DNA of 64,000 nucleotides from an uncultured Clostridia bacterium (GCA_947625125.1 CANQNF010000013.1:1-64000), one strand, 5' to 3'; counted from the first letter of the stretch, positions 36,679-45,937 are shown. The notes: generated by a model from the sequence alone, not told the origin. Numbers and translations: made by a program.

Positions 36679-38640
36679 TTGAAATTTATCTTTGACAGTT
36701 TTCCGACCCTTGAATCGGGCGAAAAGAACTGCTGGCTTCTGACAAACGGGCTCGGGGGCTTTGCGTCAACCTCTGTCGGCTTTTCGGTGACGAGAGCCGA
36801 CCAGGGGCTTCTGATTGCGGCCGAATCGCCGAGCAAAAGATATACGCTTGTCCACCGCCTCAGCGAGAGGCTCTCGGCTGGAGATGATAAAGTTTTTCTT
36901 TCAAGTCAGAGTTTTTATGACGGAGGCGGCGAGGACGGTTTTTTGCATCTTCGGGAGTTTACTTTAGACGATCTGCCCGAGTGGAGATATTCTGCGCTCG
37001 GGGTCGAGGTTGTAAGACATGTCGGCATGGCTTGGGAGGAAAACGCTTCGGCGATCGAGTATGAGATAACTAACCGCTCGGACAAGACCTGCACGCTCGC
37101 CGTGACGCCGGTATTTCAGATGGCTCCAAAGGGGAAGCCTCCGCAGAAAAAGCTCGAAGTAAATTCGGGCGATGGCTTTGTCGAGGCTGCGGGGTTTAGG
37201 GCGTTCGTCCGCTCAAACGGCGAAATAAAGGTTAATCCGTTAAAATATGAGAGGCTTATTTATCCTGACGACCTAAAAGACGGCAGGCGGGAAAGCGGCT
37301 TCGGGTTCAGCTGCCTGAGCGTGGAATTAAGCGTCTGCGCGGGCGGGAGCGGCAGGCTTCGGGTTGTGTTTTCCTCGGAAAAATGCGAAAAAACCGGCGG
37401 GGAGATAATTCTCGCCTGTAAAAGCAGGAGAAAAGCGCTCATCGAGAGATCGCGCTTCAAAAGCCCCGAGGCAAGGGAGCTTTCCCGCGCGGCGGATTCT
37501 TTCATCGCCTACAGAAAATCGGTGGGCGGAAAGACCGTGATCGCGGGCTACCCGTTTTTCGGCGACTGGGGGCGGGACACGATGATAGCACTTTCGGGCC
37601 TATGCATCGCGACGGAAAGGCTTTCGGACGCAAAGAGCATACTTAAGACGTTTATCGGCTTCGAGCGCGGCGGACTGCTGCCGAACTGCTTCCCCGAGGG
37701 CAGCGAGGAGCCGATGTATAACTCGGCGGACGCGCCGCTTTTGTTTATAAACTGCGTCTGGGCGGTCTATCGCGAGACGGGCGATTTGGAGTTTCTTCGG
37801 CGCGCGTGGCAGACCGTCAAAAGGATAATTTCTACGTATATCAGCGGCACCGATTTCGCCATAAAAATGGATTCGGACGGGCTTATTTCGGCGGGCAAGG
37901 GGCTCGATCAAGTGACCTGGATGGACGTTCGGATCGGCGACATTCTCCCCACGCCCCGCCACGGCAAGCCGGTCGAAATTAACGCCTACTGGTACAGCGA
38001 TCTTATGGCGGCGGAGCTTATGGCTCGGGCTCTCGGCGAGGACGGCGGGGAATACGGAAAACTCGCCGAAAAGGTAAAAAAGTCCTTCAACGAGAAATTC
38101 TGGCTAAAGGATAAGGGGTATCTTCGCGATGTGCTATCCGGCACCGAGGCGGACGAAAAGCTTCGCTGCAATCAGATCTGGGCGCTTTCGATGCCCTTTA
38201 CGATGCTCCCCGAGGAGCGCGAAAAAATGGTCTTGGAGGCGGTCGGGAAGCATTTATACACGCCGTTCGGGCTTCGCACGCTCTCGCCCGACGACCCCGA
38301 TTTTCACCCGTTTTACGGCGGCTCGCAGTTTTCGCGGGACATGGCGTATCACCAGGGAACGGTCTGGCCGTTCCCCGCGGGGGCGTTTTACCTTGCGGCG
38401 CTGCGGCTCGGGGGATATTCAAAGGAGGCGGCGAAAAGAGTCAGAAAGCTGCTCGGGAAGATGCCGGAAATTCTTCGCGAGGGCTGTATCGGGCAGATCG
38501 CGGAGATATACGACGGGTTGAATCCTAAGGAATCGAGGGGCTGCTTCGCCCAGGCGTGGAGCGTCGGCGAGATGCTCACGGTCTACCGAAAATTAGAAGA
38601 AATTGAGGGCGCAGATGAGAGCGGAAAACGTTGTTTTTGA
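36679..38640 (+). CDS. Glycogen debranching enzyme, amylo-alpha-1,6-glucosidase type (GH133)
   Basis: A 653-residue cytoplasmic enzyme (no signal) that removes alpha-1,6 branches from imported or stored glucans. The N-terminal domain has LTNGLGGFASTSVG; the catalytic (alpha/alpha)6 domain has GYPFFGDWGRDTMIALSGL, GLLPNCFPEG, SADAPLLFINCVW, DQVTWMDVRIG and YHQGTVWPFPAGAF with SRGCFAQAWSVGEML near the end. The TTG start at 36679 has AAGGAGGGCGGAG upstream. It overlaps the following HAD gene by 26 bp. Confidence 0.9.
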   Translation: MKFIFDSFPTLESGEKNCWLLTNGLGGFASTSVGFSVTRADQGLLIAAESPSKRYTLVHRLSERLSAGDDKVFLSSQSFYDGGGEDGFLHLREFTLDDLPEWRYSALGVEVVRHVGMAWEENASAIEYEITNRSDKTCTLAVTPVFQMAPKGKPPQKKLEVNSGDGFVEAAGFRAFVRSNGEIKVNPLKYERLIYPDDLKDGRRESGFGFSCLSVELSVCAGGSGRLRVVFSSEKCEKTGGEIILACKSRRKALIERSRFKSPEARELSRAADSFIAYRKSVGGKTVIAGYPFFGDWGRDTMIALSGLCIATERLSDAKSILKTFIGFERGGLLPNCFPEGSEEPMYNSADAPLLFINCVWAVYRETGDLEFLRRAWQTVKRIISTYISGTDFAIKMDSDGLISAGKGLDQVTWMDVRIGDILPTPRHGKPVEINAYWYSDLMAAELMARALGEDGGEYGKLAEKVKKSFNEKFWLKDKGYLRDVLSGTEADEKLRCNQIWALSMPFTMLPEEREKMVLEAVGKHLYTPFGLRTLSPDDPDFHPFYGGSQFSRDMAYHQGTVWPFPAGAFYLAALRLGGYSKEAAKRVRKLLGKMPEILREGCIGQIAEIYDGLNPKESRGCFAQAWSVGEMLTVYRKLEEIEGADESGKRCF

Positions 38641-39340
38641 CCTTTACGGGACGCTTGTGGACATTCGCACCGACGAGCACGGCAAAGAGTGCTGGGAAAG
38701 AACTGCCGAAATTTTTCACGAAAACGGGGCGGAATATTTACCCAAAGAGCTTGAAAAGCGCTATTTTGAGGTGGTGAGCGAGCTTGAACACGAGACGGAT
38801 ATTGACCTGAAAAAGGTCTATCCCGAGATAGATATTTTGCGGGCCTTTCGGATTTTGTATCGCGAAAAGGGCGCTTCGGCGGACGGTGAGCTCGCTGAAA
38901 AAACCGCGGTGGTGTTCCGGCAAGCCTCGACAAAATTTATCCGCCTTTACCCGAACGTCGTGCGGCTGCTCTCGGGGCTTTCGGAGGACGGCGCGAGGGT
39001 GATTCTGCTCTCGAACGCGCAGGCGGCCTTTACGCGGCCGGAGCTAAGGCAGCTCGGACTCGACGGGCTGTTTGACAAAATATTCCTATCGTCCGACTTT
39101 GGCATAAAAAAGCCCGACCTACGGTTTTTCGGGGCGGCGCTTAAAGACCTCGACCCTCAAAGGACGGTAATGGTCGGAAACGACATGACCTGCGACATTG
39201 AGCCTGCGAAAAAGCTCGGCCTCTCGACGGTCTACGTGAGATCGAAGATCTCGCCGAAAGGCGATAACCCGAGCGCGGATATGATCATAAGGAGCGGGGA
39301 GATCACGAGAGTGAGGGAGTGGGTGAATAGGGAGAATTGA
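38615..39340 (+). CDS. HAD-family hydrolase (YjjG/phosphoglycolate-phosphatase-like)
   Basis: A 241-residue HAD-IA phosphatase: FDLYGTLVDIRTDEHG holds motif I (DxYGT variant), LLSNAQ is motif II, KKPDLRFF gives the motif III Lys, and VMVGNDMTCDIEPAKKLG is motif IV. The inserted helical cap lies between motifs I and II. ATG 38615 with GAGGG is chosen; TTG 38603 is possible. Substrate is not known. A beta-phosphoglucomutase role is less likely because the DxDG motif is absent. Confidence 0.82.
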   Translation: MRAENVVFDLYGTLVDIRTDEHGKECWERTAEIFHENGAEYLPKELEKRYFEVVSELEHETDIDLKKVYPEIDILRAFRILYREKGASADGELAEKTAVVFRQASTKFIRLYPNVVRLLSGLSEDGARVILLSNAQAAFTRPELRQLGLDGLFDKIFLSSDFGIKKPDLRFFGAALKDLDPQRTVMVGNDMTCDIEPAKKLGLSTVYVRSKISPKGDNPSADMIIRSGEITRVREWVNREN

Positions 39341-39736
39341 GGCGCAAAGCCTCAATTTTTTTGAGAGCGGGGAGGCTGTCATTGCGACGGCTTTGGAGCG
39401 GCGGATTTTTTGCTTTGCTTTGCAGAAATCCGCGGCGAAGTAATGGTACACATTACATTCGATCCGACATTCCCTGCCGTATTTACGCTCATACTCGATA
39501 AACTCAATAATTGTCCCAAGTTCCCAATCGGTGATTTGCGGATAACGGAAGAGCTTTTTATAAAATACCCCATCCCACACCTTGGTACATTCAAAATTGC
39601 CGACTTTAATAATCACAATTCTATTTATGGTCGGTCGGAAAAAACATCTCATAGAGTATGCAACATCACTGATTCGCTTCCCCAAAAACTGGAATTTATC
39701 GTTCCGATTCACTTCCCGAACAGCAGGAATATCCAT
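39119..39736 (-). CDS. Uncharacterised protein, probably read through past its natural end
   Basis: On the minus strand, directly after the MBL-fold gene, a frame starts MDIPAVREVNRNDKF and stays plausible for about 108 residues (to about 39415), with VIIKVGNFECTKVWDGVFY and ITDWELGTIIEFIEYERKYG. After that it runs antisense through the HAD gene, where composition changes, so the true C-terminus seems lost. I do not recognise a family. An inverted repeat (GCGGATTT and AAATCCGC near 39400-39432) marks the change point. Confidence 0.35.
   Translation of the reverse strand: MDIPAVREVNRNDKFQFLGKRISDVAYSMRCFFRPTINRIVIIKVGNFECTKVWDGVFYKKLFRYPQITDWELGTIIEFIEYERKYGRECRIECNVYHYFAADFCKAKQKIRRSKAVAMTASPLSKKLRLCASILPIHPLPHSRDLPAPYDHIRARVIAFRRDLRSHVDRREAELFRRLNVAGHVVSDHYRPLRVEVFKRRPEKP
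39336..39363 (+). terminator. Rho-independent terminator of the maltodextrin operon
   Basis: ATTGAGGC pairs with GCCTCAAT around GCAAA, followed by seven Ts. It starts at the HAD stop codon region. Confidence 0.9.
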
Positions 39737-39740
39737 CACA

Positions 39741-40325
39741 CTACATCATTACTTTTTCGTTTACATGGGCATATAAAATCCTCTTTGGTTTATAGCTCAT
39801 GATGCGTCTCCAGTCCTTTTCAAGCCTTGGATTATCTTCATAAGCGTCCAAAAAGTCGATAGGCTCCAAATCGCCGACAATACAATCCCCATCGTCCAAA
39901 ATTACAGAAACGCTGTCCTCGCTATGGCTTGGCGTGCTGATGATTTCTCCATTAATTCCCATTGAGATAAGAAACGAACGGCTTTCAGCACAGCTTATAA
40001 CCGTGGCGAGGCTTTCATCTATCGGAATATATTTTATCTGTTTTTCCCGGCTGAAGATTTCATCAGAAAAATGAACATACCCGGTTTGCGTATCAATCAA
40101 CAGCAGTTTTACGCCGTGTTCCATCAGCTCACTAATAAGGCCAATATGATCTGGGTGATAATGCGTAGCCATCACATACGTTATATCCCGCACATCTATG
40201 CTATGCCTTTTTATCTCCTTGTAAAATGTCGGCAGTGTTCCGGCGTAATCTGTATCAATCAGTAAATTGGCCGCCTCCCCGCACAGCAAAAAAGTATTTG
40301 TATTCCCATATCGAAGTTTTACCAT
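39741..40325 (-). CDS. Metallo-beta-lactamase-fold hydrolase
   Basis: A 194-residue MBL-fold protein. The metal motif THYHPDHIG (HxHxDH) is at about 54-62, and the next ligands fit STPSHSEDSVSV and DDGDCIVGD. The family includes varied hydrolases; the short length and lack of extra domains do not allow a substrate call. ATG 40325 has AGGAG about 10 bases upstream. The gene is followed within a few bases by the uncharacterised frame on the same strand. Confidence 0.82.
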   Translation of the reverse strand: MVKLRYGNTNTFLLCGEAANLLIDTDYAGTLPTFYKEIKRHSIDVRDITYVMATHYHPDHIGLISELMEHGVKLLLIDTQTGYVHFSDEIFSREKQIKYIPIDESLATVISCAESRSFLISMGINGEIISTPSHSEDSVSVILDDGDCIVGDLEPIDFLDAYEDNPRLEKDWRRIMSYKPKRILYAHVNEKVMM

Positions 40326-40394
40326 GTGCGTTGTTCTCCTACATTGCGATTTGACAAAACAACATATCTATCATCAATTCTATAATTTGTACGC

Positions 40395-41579
40395 TCACGC
40401 TTTCAGTTGGTTCATCCATCCCCGGCGCTTGAAAACGACGAGGGAGACGGCAAAGCGGACGCACTCCTCAAGGGACAGGGCGAGGTAAACCAACGGGACG
40501 GGCCGGTGGAACACGAAAGCTGAGAGGAGGCCCAAGGGGACGCCGAAAAGCCAGGTGCCCATCAGGTCGATGGCCATGACATAGGTTGTCTTTCCGCCGC
40601 TGCGCAGGATGCCGCTGCCGATGATCATATTCAGCACCTTGAAAGGCATGACCGCGGCGTAGGCGGCAAGGATCTGTACTGTCAGCTCCCGGATACCGGT
40701 CTCCACCTTGAAAATGAGTACATACCGGTGGCTTACAAAGAATATTACCGCAGACAGCGTCAGGGAGCCCGCCAAGCCGTAAAACAGGAGCTTTTCGGCT
40801 TCCCGGTAGGCCGTTTCCGGGTCTCCGTCGCCAAGGCGCTTGCCGATGAGGATCGCCGCTGCCTGGCTCAAGCCGCATAATGCCCCGATAGCCATGGACT
40901 GCACGGGGTTCTTCAGCGTCATTGCGGCGCTGGCGTCGGTGCCCAGGTGCCCGTAAATGCCGGCGTATACGTTTTCACCTAGGGCCCACATGAATTCACT
41001 GATCAAAAGCGGCAGAAGCATGGAGAGATACTGTCTCCATGCAAAGGGATCTGCCGCAGCGTTGGCCGCCCTCTCCCGATATTTCAGATACATCACAAGA
41101 ATAACTGCAAAATAGACGAGCTGCGAGAGCAGCGTGGCCAGCGCCGCCCCGGTGACGCCGAGGGTCGGTGCGCCCAGCCGCCCGAAGATCAATATCCGGT
41201 TGAGGCACGTGTTGACCGCCGCCGAGGCAAGCCCTGCCCAGAGCGGAAAGGTCGCTTTCTCCATGCACCGCAGATACGTGGACAGGATCGTGATCCCCGC
41301 CGTCGGCAGGAAAGTGCAGGAGACGATGGCGAGATACCGACCCGCCGTTTCCGCCGTCGCGTGGGCATTGATGACCACTCCCACAATTTTCGCAGGGTTT
41401 TCTGCCAACAGCACCTCCGCCGCCCGCGGCAGATACCCCCGCTCCTCTAAGGCGCGGCGCACACGCACCGCCGTTCGCTCGGACACCATGTTGGTCTTGC
41501 CGTGGAGCACATACGACACCGCCGCCGTGCTGAGCCCCAGCTCTTCCGCAATATCCGAAAGCCGCACTTTTTCTTCCAT
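40395..41579 (-). CDS. LacI-type DNA-binding domain fused to a truncated MATE transporter
   Basis: Residues 1 to about 65 are a LacI-family headpiece (VRLSDIAEELGLSTAAVSYVLHGK, then AVRVRRALEERGYLP and the hinge ENPAKIVGVVI). From about residue 75 the sequence changes to a MATE efflux protein without its first helices (GITILSTYLRCMEKATFP, CLNRILIFGRLGAPTLGVTG, GLSQAAAILIGKRLGDGD). No natural protein class has this order, so a deletion joined two genes in frame. ATG 41579 has GAGGT upstream; 41597 is possible. The product is unlikely to work as regulator or pump in the usual sense. Confidence 0.8.
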   Translation of the reverse strand: MEEKVRLSDIAEELGLSTAAVSYVLHGKTNMVSERTAVRVRRALEERGYLPRAAEVLLAENPAKIVGVVINAHATAETAGRYLAIVSCTFLPTAGITILSTYLRCMEKATFPLWAGLASAAVNTCLNRILIFGRLGAPTLGVTGAALATLLSQLVYFAVILVMYLKYRERAANAAADPFAWRQYLSMLLPLLISEFMWALGENVYAGIYGHLGTDASAAMTLKNPVQSMAIGALCGLSQAAAILIGKRLGDGDPETAYREAEKLLFYGLAGSLTLSAVIFFVSHRYVLIFKVETGIRELTVQILAAYAAVMPFKVLNMIIGSGILRSGGKTTYVMAIDLMGTWLFGVPLGLLSAFVFHRPVPLVYLALSLEECVRFAVSLVVFKRRGWMNQLKA

Positions 41580-41615
41580 GTTATACCTCTTTTCCATTTC
41601 CCGAAAAACGGGAAT

Positions 41616-42137
41616 TTATTTTTCAAACAACCCCTCTGCTATCAGTAATTCAAGAACACGCGCCTCCCGCTCAAACATCACCTGATCATGCGGGCGTTGC
41701 ACCACATGGCGGTTTTTCCTGATCGCAGCGTCTGGTTCAACATATTCTAAGGTAAACCTTTCTTTCGCTTCATAATCATCAAGTTCTTGGAGACTGACCT
41801 CATCAGCCGTTTCGCAAAGATAGTAATAGTTATCCTGAATAAAACACTCCGTTTCGTCCATGTCACTTCTTTGGATTCGATGTACATATCCGTATTCTTT
41901 GACGGTATCTGTTTTGACAATTAAGCCCGATTCCTCGCGGGTTTCCCGAATCATCGCATCCACGGGGCTTTCTCCGTTTTCGATCCCTCCGCCCGGAAAC
42001 TTGTAATAATCATATTTCATGCTGTGAATCATGGCTACTCTTTTGTTTTTGATGATGATACTCCTCGCCGAGTTACGGACAAATGAATGTGTACATTTAT
42101 CGTAGTCCTTTTTGTCCATTTCAAATAGCAACCTCAT
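41616..42137 (-). CDS. NUDIX hydrolase
   Basis: A 173-residue NUDIX protein with the complete box GGGIENGESPVDAMIRETRE followed by ESG, in which the REx-EE metal ligands are intact. These enzymes hydrolyse nucleoside diphosphate derivatives; the exact substrate is not evident. ATG 42137 (GGAGG nearby) is preferred to 42155. It looks intact although its neighbours are eroded. Confidence 0.87.
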   Translation of the reverse strand: MRLLFEMDKKDYDKCTHSFVRNSARSIIIKNKRVAMIHSMKYDYYKFPGGGIENGESPVDAMIRETREESGLIVKTDTVKEYGYVHRIQRSDMDETECFIQDNYYYLCETADEVSLQELDDYEAKERFTLEYVEPDAAIRKNRHVVQRPHDQVMFEREARVLELLIAEGLFEK

Positions 42138-42192
42138 AGCAACCTCCGCAATCATAAATCTCGATTTATCGCTCTGATTCCTTATTGCTGCC

Positions 42193-42519
42193 TCACTGTC
42201 TTTTCATCTGCCGCAAAAATGCGAATACCGCTATGGCGGTCACGGCGGCGTAGCCTATTACCCACCAGAGGTGGGGGAACACTCCCGCATAATCTCCGCG
42301 CAGAACGGCCCGCTCCATCTCCACGGCGTGGACGAACGGCAGCAGATTTGCGATTTTCCGGAACGTGCCGCCCACCAGCCCCAGGTCAAACCGGATGCCG
42401 GATAGCCACGCCGTCAGGTTTGTGAGTAAAGCCCCGCAAATACCGCCCACCTGTTTATCCGTGAAAATGCTGCCGCACAGAAGCCCTAACGACACGAACA
42501 GCAGCGCGATGGGGAGCAC
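42193..42519 (-). pseudogene. ABC-2 type permease, C-terminal fragment
   Basis: About 108 residues with the last helices of an ABC-2 permease (LPIALLFVSLGLLCGSIFTD, FVHAVEMERAVLRGDY, VIGYAAVTAIAVFAFLRQM). The N-terminal half is missing; the frame meets the truncated ATPase gene at about 42520-42535, so one deletion removed the end of the ATPase and the start of the permease. Confidence 0.75.
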
Positions 42520-42869
42520 AAAATTTCCAGATCGTTGCGCTTAGAAAATGACAGAGTTTTCATGCCTGCCATCAGCTCCAGATTTTCCTTGGCAGTGAGA
42601 TTCGGGGCGACTGCCGTTTCCTGCGGAGACGCCGCAATCGCCGACTTCACCGCCGCGCTCTCGGTCAAAATGCTTTTTCCGAGAAGATATGCGTCGCCGG
42701 AGGTGAGTCGTGTGAGTCCCGTCAGCATTTTAATCGTCGTGGTCTTGCCCGCGCCGTTGACCCCCAGCAGGGACAGCAGCTCGCCCTGCTGGACGGTGAG
42801 ATTCAGCCTGTCCACAGCGGTCAAATCTTTGTATTTTTTTGTAAGATCAATCGTTTTAATGGCGTCCAT
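42486..42869 (-). pseudogene. ABC transporter ATPase, N-terminal fragment
   Basis: 127 codons with Walker A LLGVNGAGKTTTIKML and Q-loop region AIAASPQETAVAPNLTAKEN, then the frame breaks into unrelated residues at about 42530. Signature, Walker B and switch motifs are absent. The TetR regulator lies 4 bp upstream, and the permease fragment follows. This is the remnant of a drug or antibiotic exporter. Confidence 0.82.
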
Positions 42870-42873
42870 GCTC

Positions 42874-43437
42874 TTATTCCTCCGCTGCGCAGAAACGTGT
42901 TTTCAGACCCATGTAGGCGTCGGTCAGTACCTCGCTGACGGTTTCCATCTCAAGGTCCAGATACGAGGTGGCGATCATGGACGCGACGCCATGCACGAAG
43001 ATCCACATTTCCAGATGAAACAGCTCCGCTTTTTCTCTGGTAAGTCCTGTGTTCTTCATGATAAGAGGAATAATCACATCCATTTCCTTCCCCGGCTTCA
43101 GCGGCTCCCCTTTGCGGTCACACATGAAAAGCAGCTTAAACAGCTCTCTTTCCTCTCTGGCAAAACGGATATAGCCCATGCCGCTGGCCTTGTAGGTCGG
43201 ATATTTCCCCGCGGCCATGTCCTCAGCGATATAGCCTTGATACAGCTCGTCTGCGGCAGACAGCACCGACGTCTGCACCTCTTCCATATTCTTAAAAAGC
43301 CCGAAAATCGGCTTGACAGAACAGCCGAGCCCCTCAGCAAGCGAACGAGCGGTCAACCCTGCAAGCCCACTCCTTCGCACTATATTCAGCGCGGCACAGG
43401 TGATCTCATCTCGTGTAAACATAAATTTTGGCGGCAT
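42874..43437 (-). CDS. TetR-family transcriptional regulator
   Basis: A 187-residue regulator. The N-terminal helix-turn-helix reads FTRDEITCAALNIVRRSG, LTARSLAEGLGCSVKPIFGL, and a TetR C-terminal ligand domain follows (ELFKLLFMCDR, FHLEMWIFVHGVASM). It probably controlled the adjoining ABC exporter, which is now truncated. ATG 43437 with AAAGGAG is chosen over ATG 43464. A good promoter lies upstream. Confidence 0.88.
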   Translation of the reverse strand: MPPKFMFTRDEITCAALNIVRRSGLAGLTARSLAEGLGCSVKPIFGLFKNMEEVQTSVLSAADELYQGYIAEDMAAGKYPTYKASGMGYIRFAREERELFKLLFMCDRKGEPLKPGKEMDVIIPLIMKNTGLTREKAELFHLEMWIFVHGVASMIATSYLDLEMETVSEVLTDAYMGLKTRFCAAEE

Positions 43438-43487
43438 AATAAGTTTCTCCTTTTTGAGTATCAAGTGTTATGCAACTTATATTACTT

Positions 43488-43515
43488 ATTATACACGATA
43501 TTTTGAACTTGTCAA
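43488..43515 (-). promoter_or_regulatory. Promoter of the TetR gene
   Basis: On the minus strand TTGACA (43515-43510), 16 bases, TATAAT (43493-43488). The sequence between promoter and gene holds repeated ACTTAT/ATAAGT-like blocks that could be the operator. Confidence 0.8.
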
Positions 43516-43587
43516 GAGGGGAGAGTGAAAATTTTGTGGAGATAGAAAATATCCTATGATTGCTTAGAACCCAATCATAGGATATCT

Positions 43588-43713
43588 GTGTCAAAACGGC
43601 TCGGTCATTTCAAGACCAGCACCACAACTGACATCTATGCTCACGTTATAAATGAGGCAGACGAGCAAGCAAGCGAGAGTCTTGCCGACGTTATGCTGCG
43701 AAACAAGACATAA
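43588..43713 (+). pseudogene. C-terminal remnant of a tyrosine integrase
   Basis: The frame reads SKRLGHFKTSTTTDIYAHVI followed by NEADEQASESLADVML and TAA. RLGHF and TDIYAHV are the last catalytic His and Tyr motifs of phage-type integrases. Nothing upstream continues the gene. It lies 169 bases from the 3' end of the tRNA-fMet gene, where an integrase would normally sit. Between it and the tRNA are two copies of TGCGCCAAAT. Confidence 0.8.
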
Positions 43714-43837
43714 CAATTTCCAGTTCTTTTTGAAAAGATTGATGTATTGTCATATTGCAATCCTCATATTTTCGATTATCGCAAAATATCTTGTGCGCCA
43801 AATGTGCGCCAAATCGGAGAATTTCAAGAAACAAAAG

Positions 43838-43876
43838 AAACCGCTTAGACCGGCAAATGTCCTATCTAAGCGGTTT
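43838..43876. terminator. Hairpin terminator at the tRNA 3' side
   Basis: AAACCGCTTAGA pairs with TCTAAGCGGTTT over 12 bp, with T-rich flanks on both strands (TTTTATC on +, TTTCTTTTG on -). It can end transcription of the minus-strand tRNA and of anything coming from the left. Confidence 0.85.
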
Positions 43877-43881
43877 TATCT

Positions 43882-43957
<76 letters not shown>

Positions 43958-43986
43958 ATATTCGTGCGCTTTTACGGCGCCTCATT

Positions 43987-44015
43987 ATCATACCACATTT
44001 CAAACCGTTTGTCAA
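43987..44015 (-). promoter_or_regulatory. Promoter of the tRNA-fMet gene
   Basis: On the minus strand TTGACA (44015-44010), 17 bases, TATGAT (43992-43987), about 30 bases before the tRNA 5' end. The sequence between 44016 and 44251 shows no gene. Confidence 0.85.
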
Positions 44016-44251
44016 GCGATTTTCGCAAATTATTTTCAGAAAATTTCCAATCCGTCCCAAATTACCTGTTTTAAGTATTTTTCATCATCCTTTTCGCGTT
44101 AAACTTTTTCCCAGCCCTCGCTTTACTTTAAGTTTTCATTATACCATAGTATAATACATTTTTCAAATTGCCCTTTCCCCCCATCAAAAAACATGCTATA
44201 ATCCATTCACACCGGCTCGCTCATTTTCGCATACTTCTCAGGGAGTAAAAA

Positions 44252-44896
44252 ATGAATCGCAGGACCGCCGCTATGCTATTTGAAAATATCATGCACAGGC
44301 GTGCAGACCGCGTTGAACGCTGCGGGACCGGCATTGCCAACTACGTTTTTATCGTCACTGCCGCCGAAGAAAGGTTCGTTCTTCGATGCAAAAATGACGG
44401 CGGCTACGATACTGCCGTTTACCTTCTTGGCAAACTCTCTGCCTGCGGGATACCTGTTCCGGCCGTCATAACTTCCGGCGAGTACGGCGGCTTTGCATAT
44501 CTTGTCCTCAGCTGCATTCCCGGCGACGACCTCGGAAACGTTTACGGCGGGCTTGATGATGACGAAAAAAGCGGCTTGCCAAGGAAGTTATCGCGGTACA
44601 GAGAAAAGAAATCTGCCCGAACGAGACTGAATACCGGGCATTTTTGTTCTACTTCCTGCTCTATTGCGTTGATTTTATGGGCGAAAGGGGCATGCGATTT
44701 TTGGATAAAACCGTCCCGGGAGACGCTGCCGCAGTCAAGAAGCTGAACGATATTTTCAATATTTTAATGGAGCATTGGGAGCAGGCCGCGAATCCCCTTG
44801 ATTTTATGCCGAAAAAGTGTTACAATCGACGTGCAGATTTCGGCATGACCGTCGACGGTTCGACCGCGGCCAAATATATACTCGGGAGGAATTTTT
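44252..44896 (+). pseudogene. Aminoglycoside-phosphotransferase-like kinase, broken
   Basis: The first frame gives an APH-type N-lobe (GTGIANYVFIVTAAEERFVL, then RCKNDGGY with the ATP-binding Lys region, YLVLSCIPGDDLG) up to about residue 108. After a one-base frame change the sequence goes on as AKEVIAVQRKEICPNETEYR, FLFYFLLYCVDFMGERG, FNILMEHWEQ, which resembles the C-terminal helices. The middle with the catalytic HxD and metal Asp loops is missing. An internal deletion plus a frameshift make it non-functional. Confidence 0.7.
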
Positions 44897-45886
44897 ATGC
44901 ATATTGCAAGCGAAAAAAGATACGAAAAAATGCCCTATCGGCGGTGCGGGAGAAGCGGCCTCAGGCTTCCTGCGGTGTCGCTGGGACTGTGGCAGAACTT
45001 CGGCTTTAAGGGCGTTTACGCCAACATGGAGGCGATGGTCCACACCGCGTTCGACCTCGGGGTCACTCACTTCGACCTCGCAAACAACTACGGCAACCCC
45101 TACAACGGCAGCGCTGAGGAGAATTTCGGCAGGATTCTTAAGGACATGCGGCAATATCGCGATGAAATGATAATCTCGACAAAGGCGGGCTACGAGATGT
45201 GGCCGGGGCCTTACGGCGACCGAAACGGCAGCCGCAAATACCTGACCGCCTCGCTCGACCAGAGCCTTAAGCGCATGGGTCTTGAGGATGTTGACATTTA
45301 TTACCATCACGTCTACGACCCGAACACGCCTCTCGAAGAGACCGCGCTCGCGCTCGACAACACCGTCAGACAGGGCAAGGCGCTCTATGTCGGGATCTCG
45401 AACTACGGCCGCGAACAGACTGCGGAAATACTTAAGATATTTAAAGAACTGCGCACGCCGTTTGTCATCAATCAGCCGAGCTATTCGATGCTGAATCGAT
45501 GGATAGAGGACGACAGTCTGGACAAATTCTGCATTGAAAACGGAATCGGGCTGGCGGTATTTTCGCCGCTTTATCAGGGCTTTTTGACAAATAAATACCT
45601 CAACGGCGTGCCGCAGGATTCGCGGGTCGGTCGGGGCGAGACGTGGATAGGGAACCAGCTCGACGAGAAGATGATAACGAGGCTCAACCGCTTAAATGAC
45701 GTCGCAAAAAGCCGTGGGCAGACGCTCTCGCAGATGGCGCTGGCGTGGGTGCTGCACAACGAAGCCGTCGCGACGGTTCTTATCGGCGCAAGCAGGCCGG
45801 AGCAGATAGTTGAGAATGTGGGGTGCATTGATAGGCTCGATTTCAGCGAGGACGAGATTGAGATGATTGAGGAGATACTGAAATAA
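44897..45886 (+). CDS. Aldo/keto reductase (YghZ/Gpr-like)
   Basis: A 329-residue NADPH-dependent reductase. It has the N-terminal CGRSGLRLPAVSLGLWQNFG, THFDLANNYGNPYNG with the catalytic Asp and Tyr, the Lys in ISTKAGYEMWPGPYG, and the His in IYYHHVYDP. The segment YGDRNGSRKYL and length fit the L-glyceraldehyde-3-phosphate reductase (YghZ) group. GGGAGG precedes ATG 44897. It appears to be a single gene. Confidence 0.9.
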   Translation: MHIASEKRYEKMPYRRCGRSGLRLPAVSLGLWQNFGFKGVYANMEAMVHTAFDLGVTHFDLANNYGNPYNGSAEENFGRILKDMRQYRDEMIISTKAGYEMWPGPYGDRNGSRKYLTASLDQSLKRMGLEDVDIYYHHVYDPNTPLEETALALDNTVRQGKALYVGISNYGREQTAEILKIFKELRTPFVINQPSYSMLNRWIEDDSLDKFCIENGIGLAVFSPLYQGFLTNKYLNGVPQDSRVGRGETWIGNQLDEKMITRLNRLNDVAKSRGQTLSQMALAWVLHNEAVATVLIGASRPEQIVENVGCIDRLDFSEDEIEMIEEILK

Positions 45887-45937
45887 AGCTGCGCCGAATT
45901 CACATTTTGAACAAAATGCTCCGTTATGCAAATAAAC

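Noticed and set aside
39410-39802. Plus-strand open frame of 130 codons
   Set aside because: It lies opposite the minus-strand gene set and lacks a ribosome site; the minus frame directly after the MBL-fold gene is more convincing.
42535-43506. Plus-strand open frame of 323 codons
   Set aside because: Antisense to the TetR gene and the ABC fragment, both supported by clear motifs.
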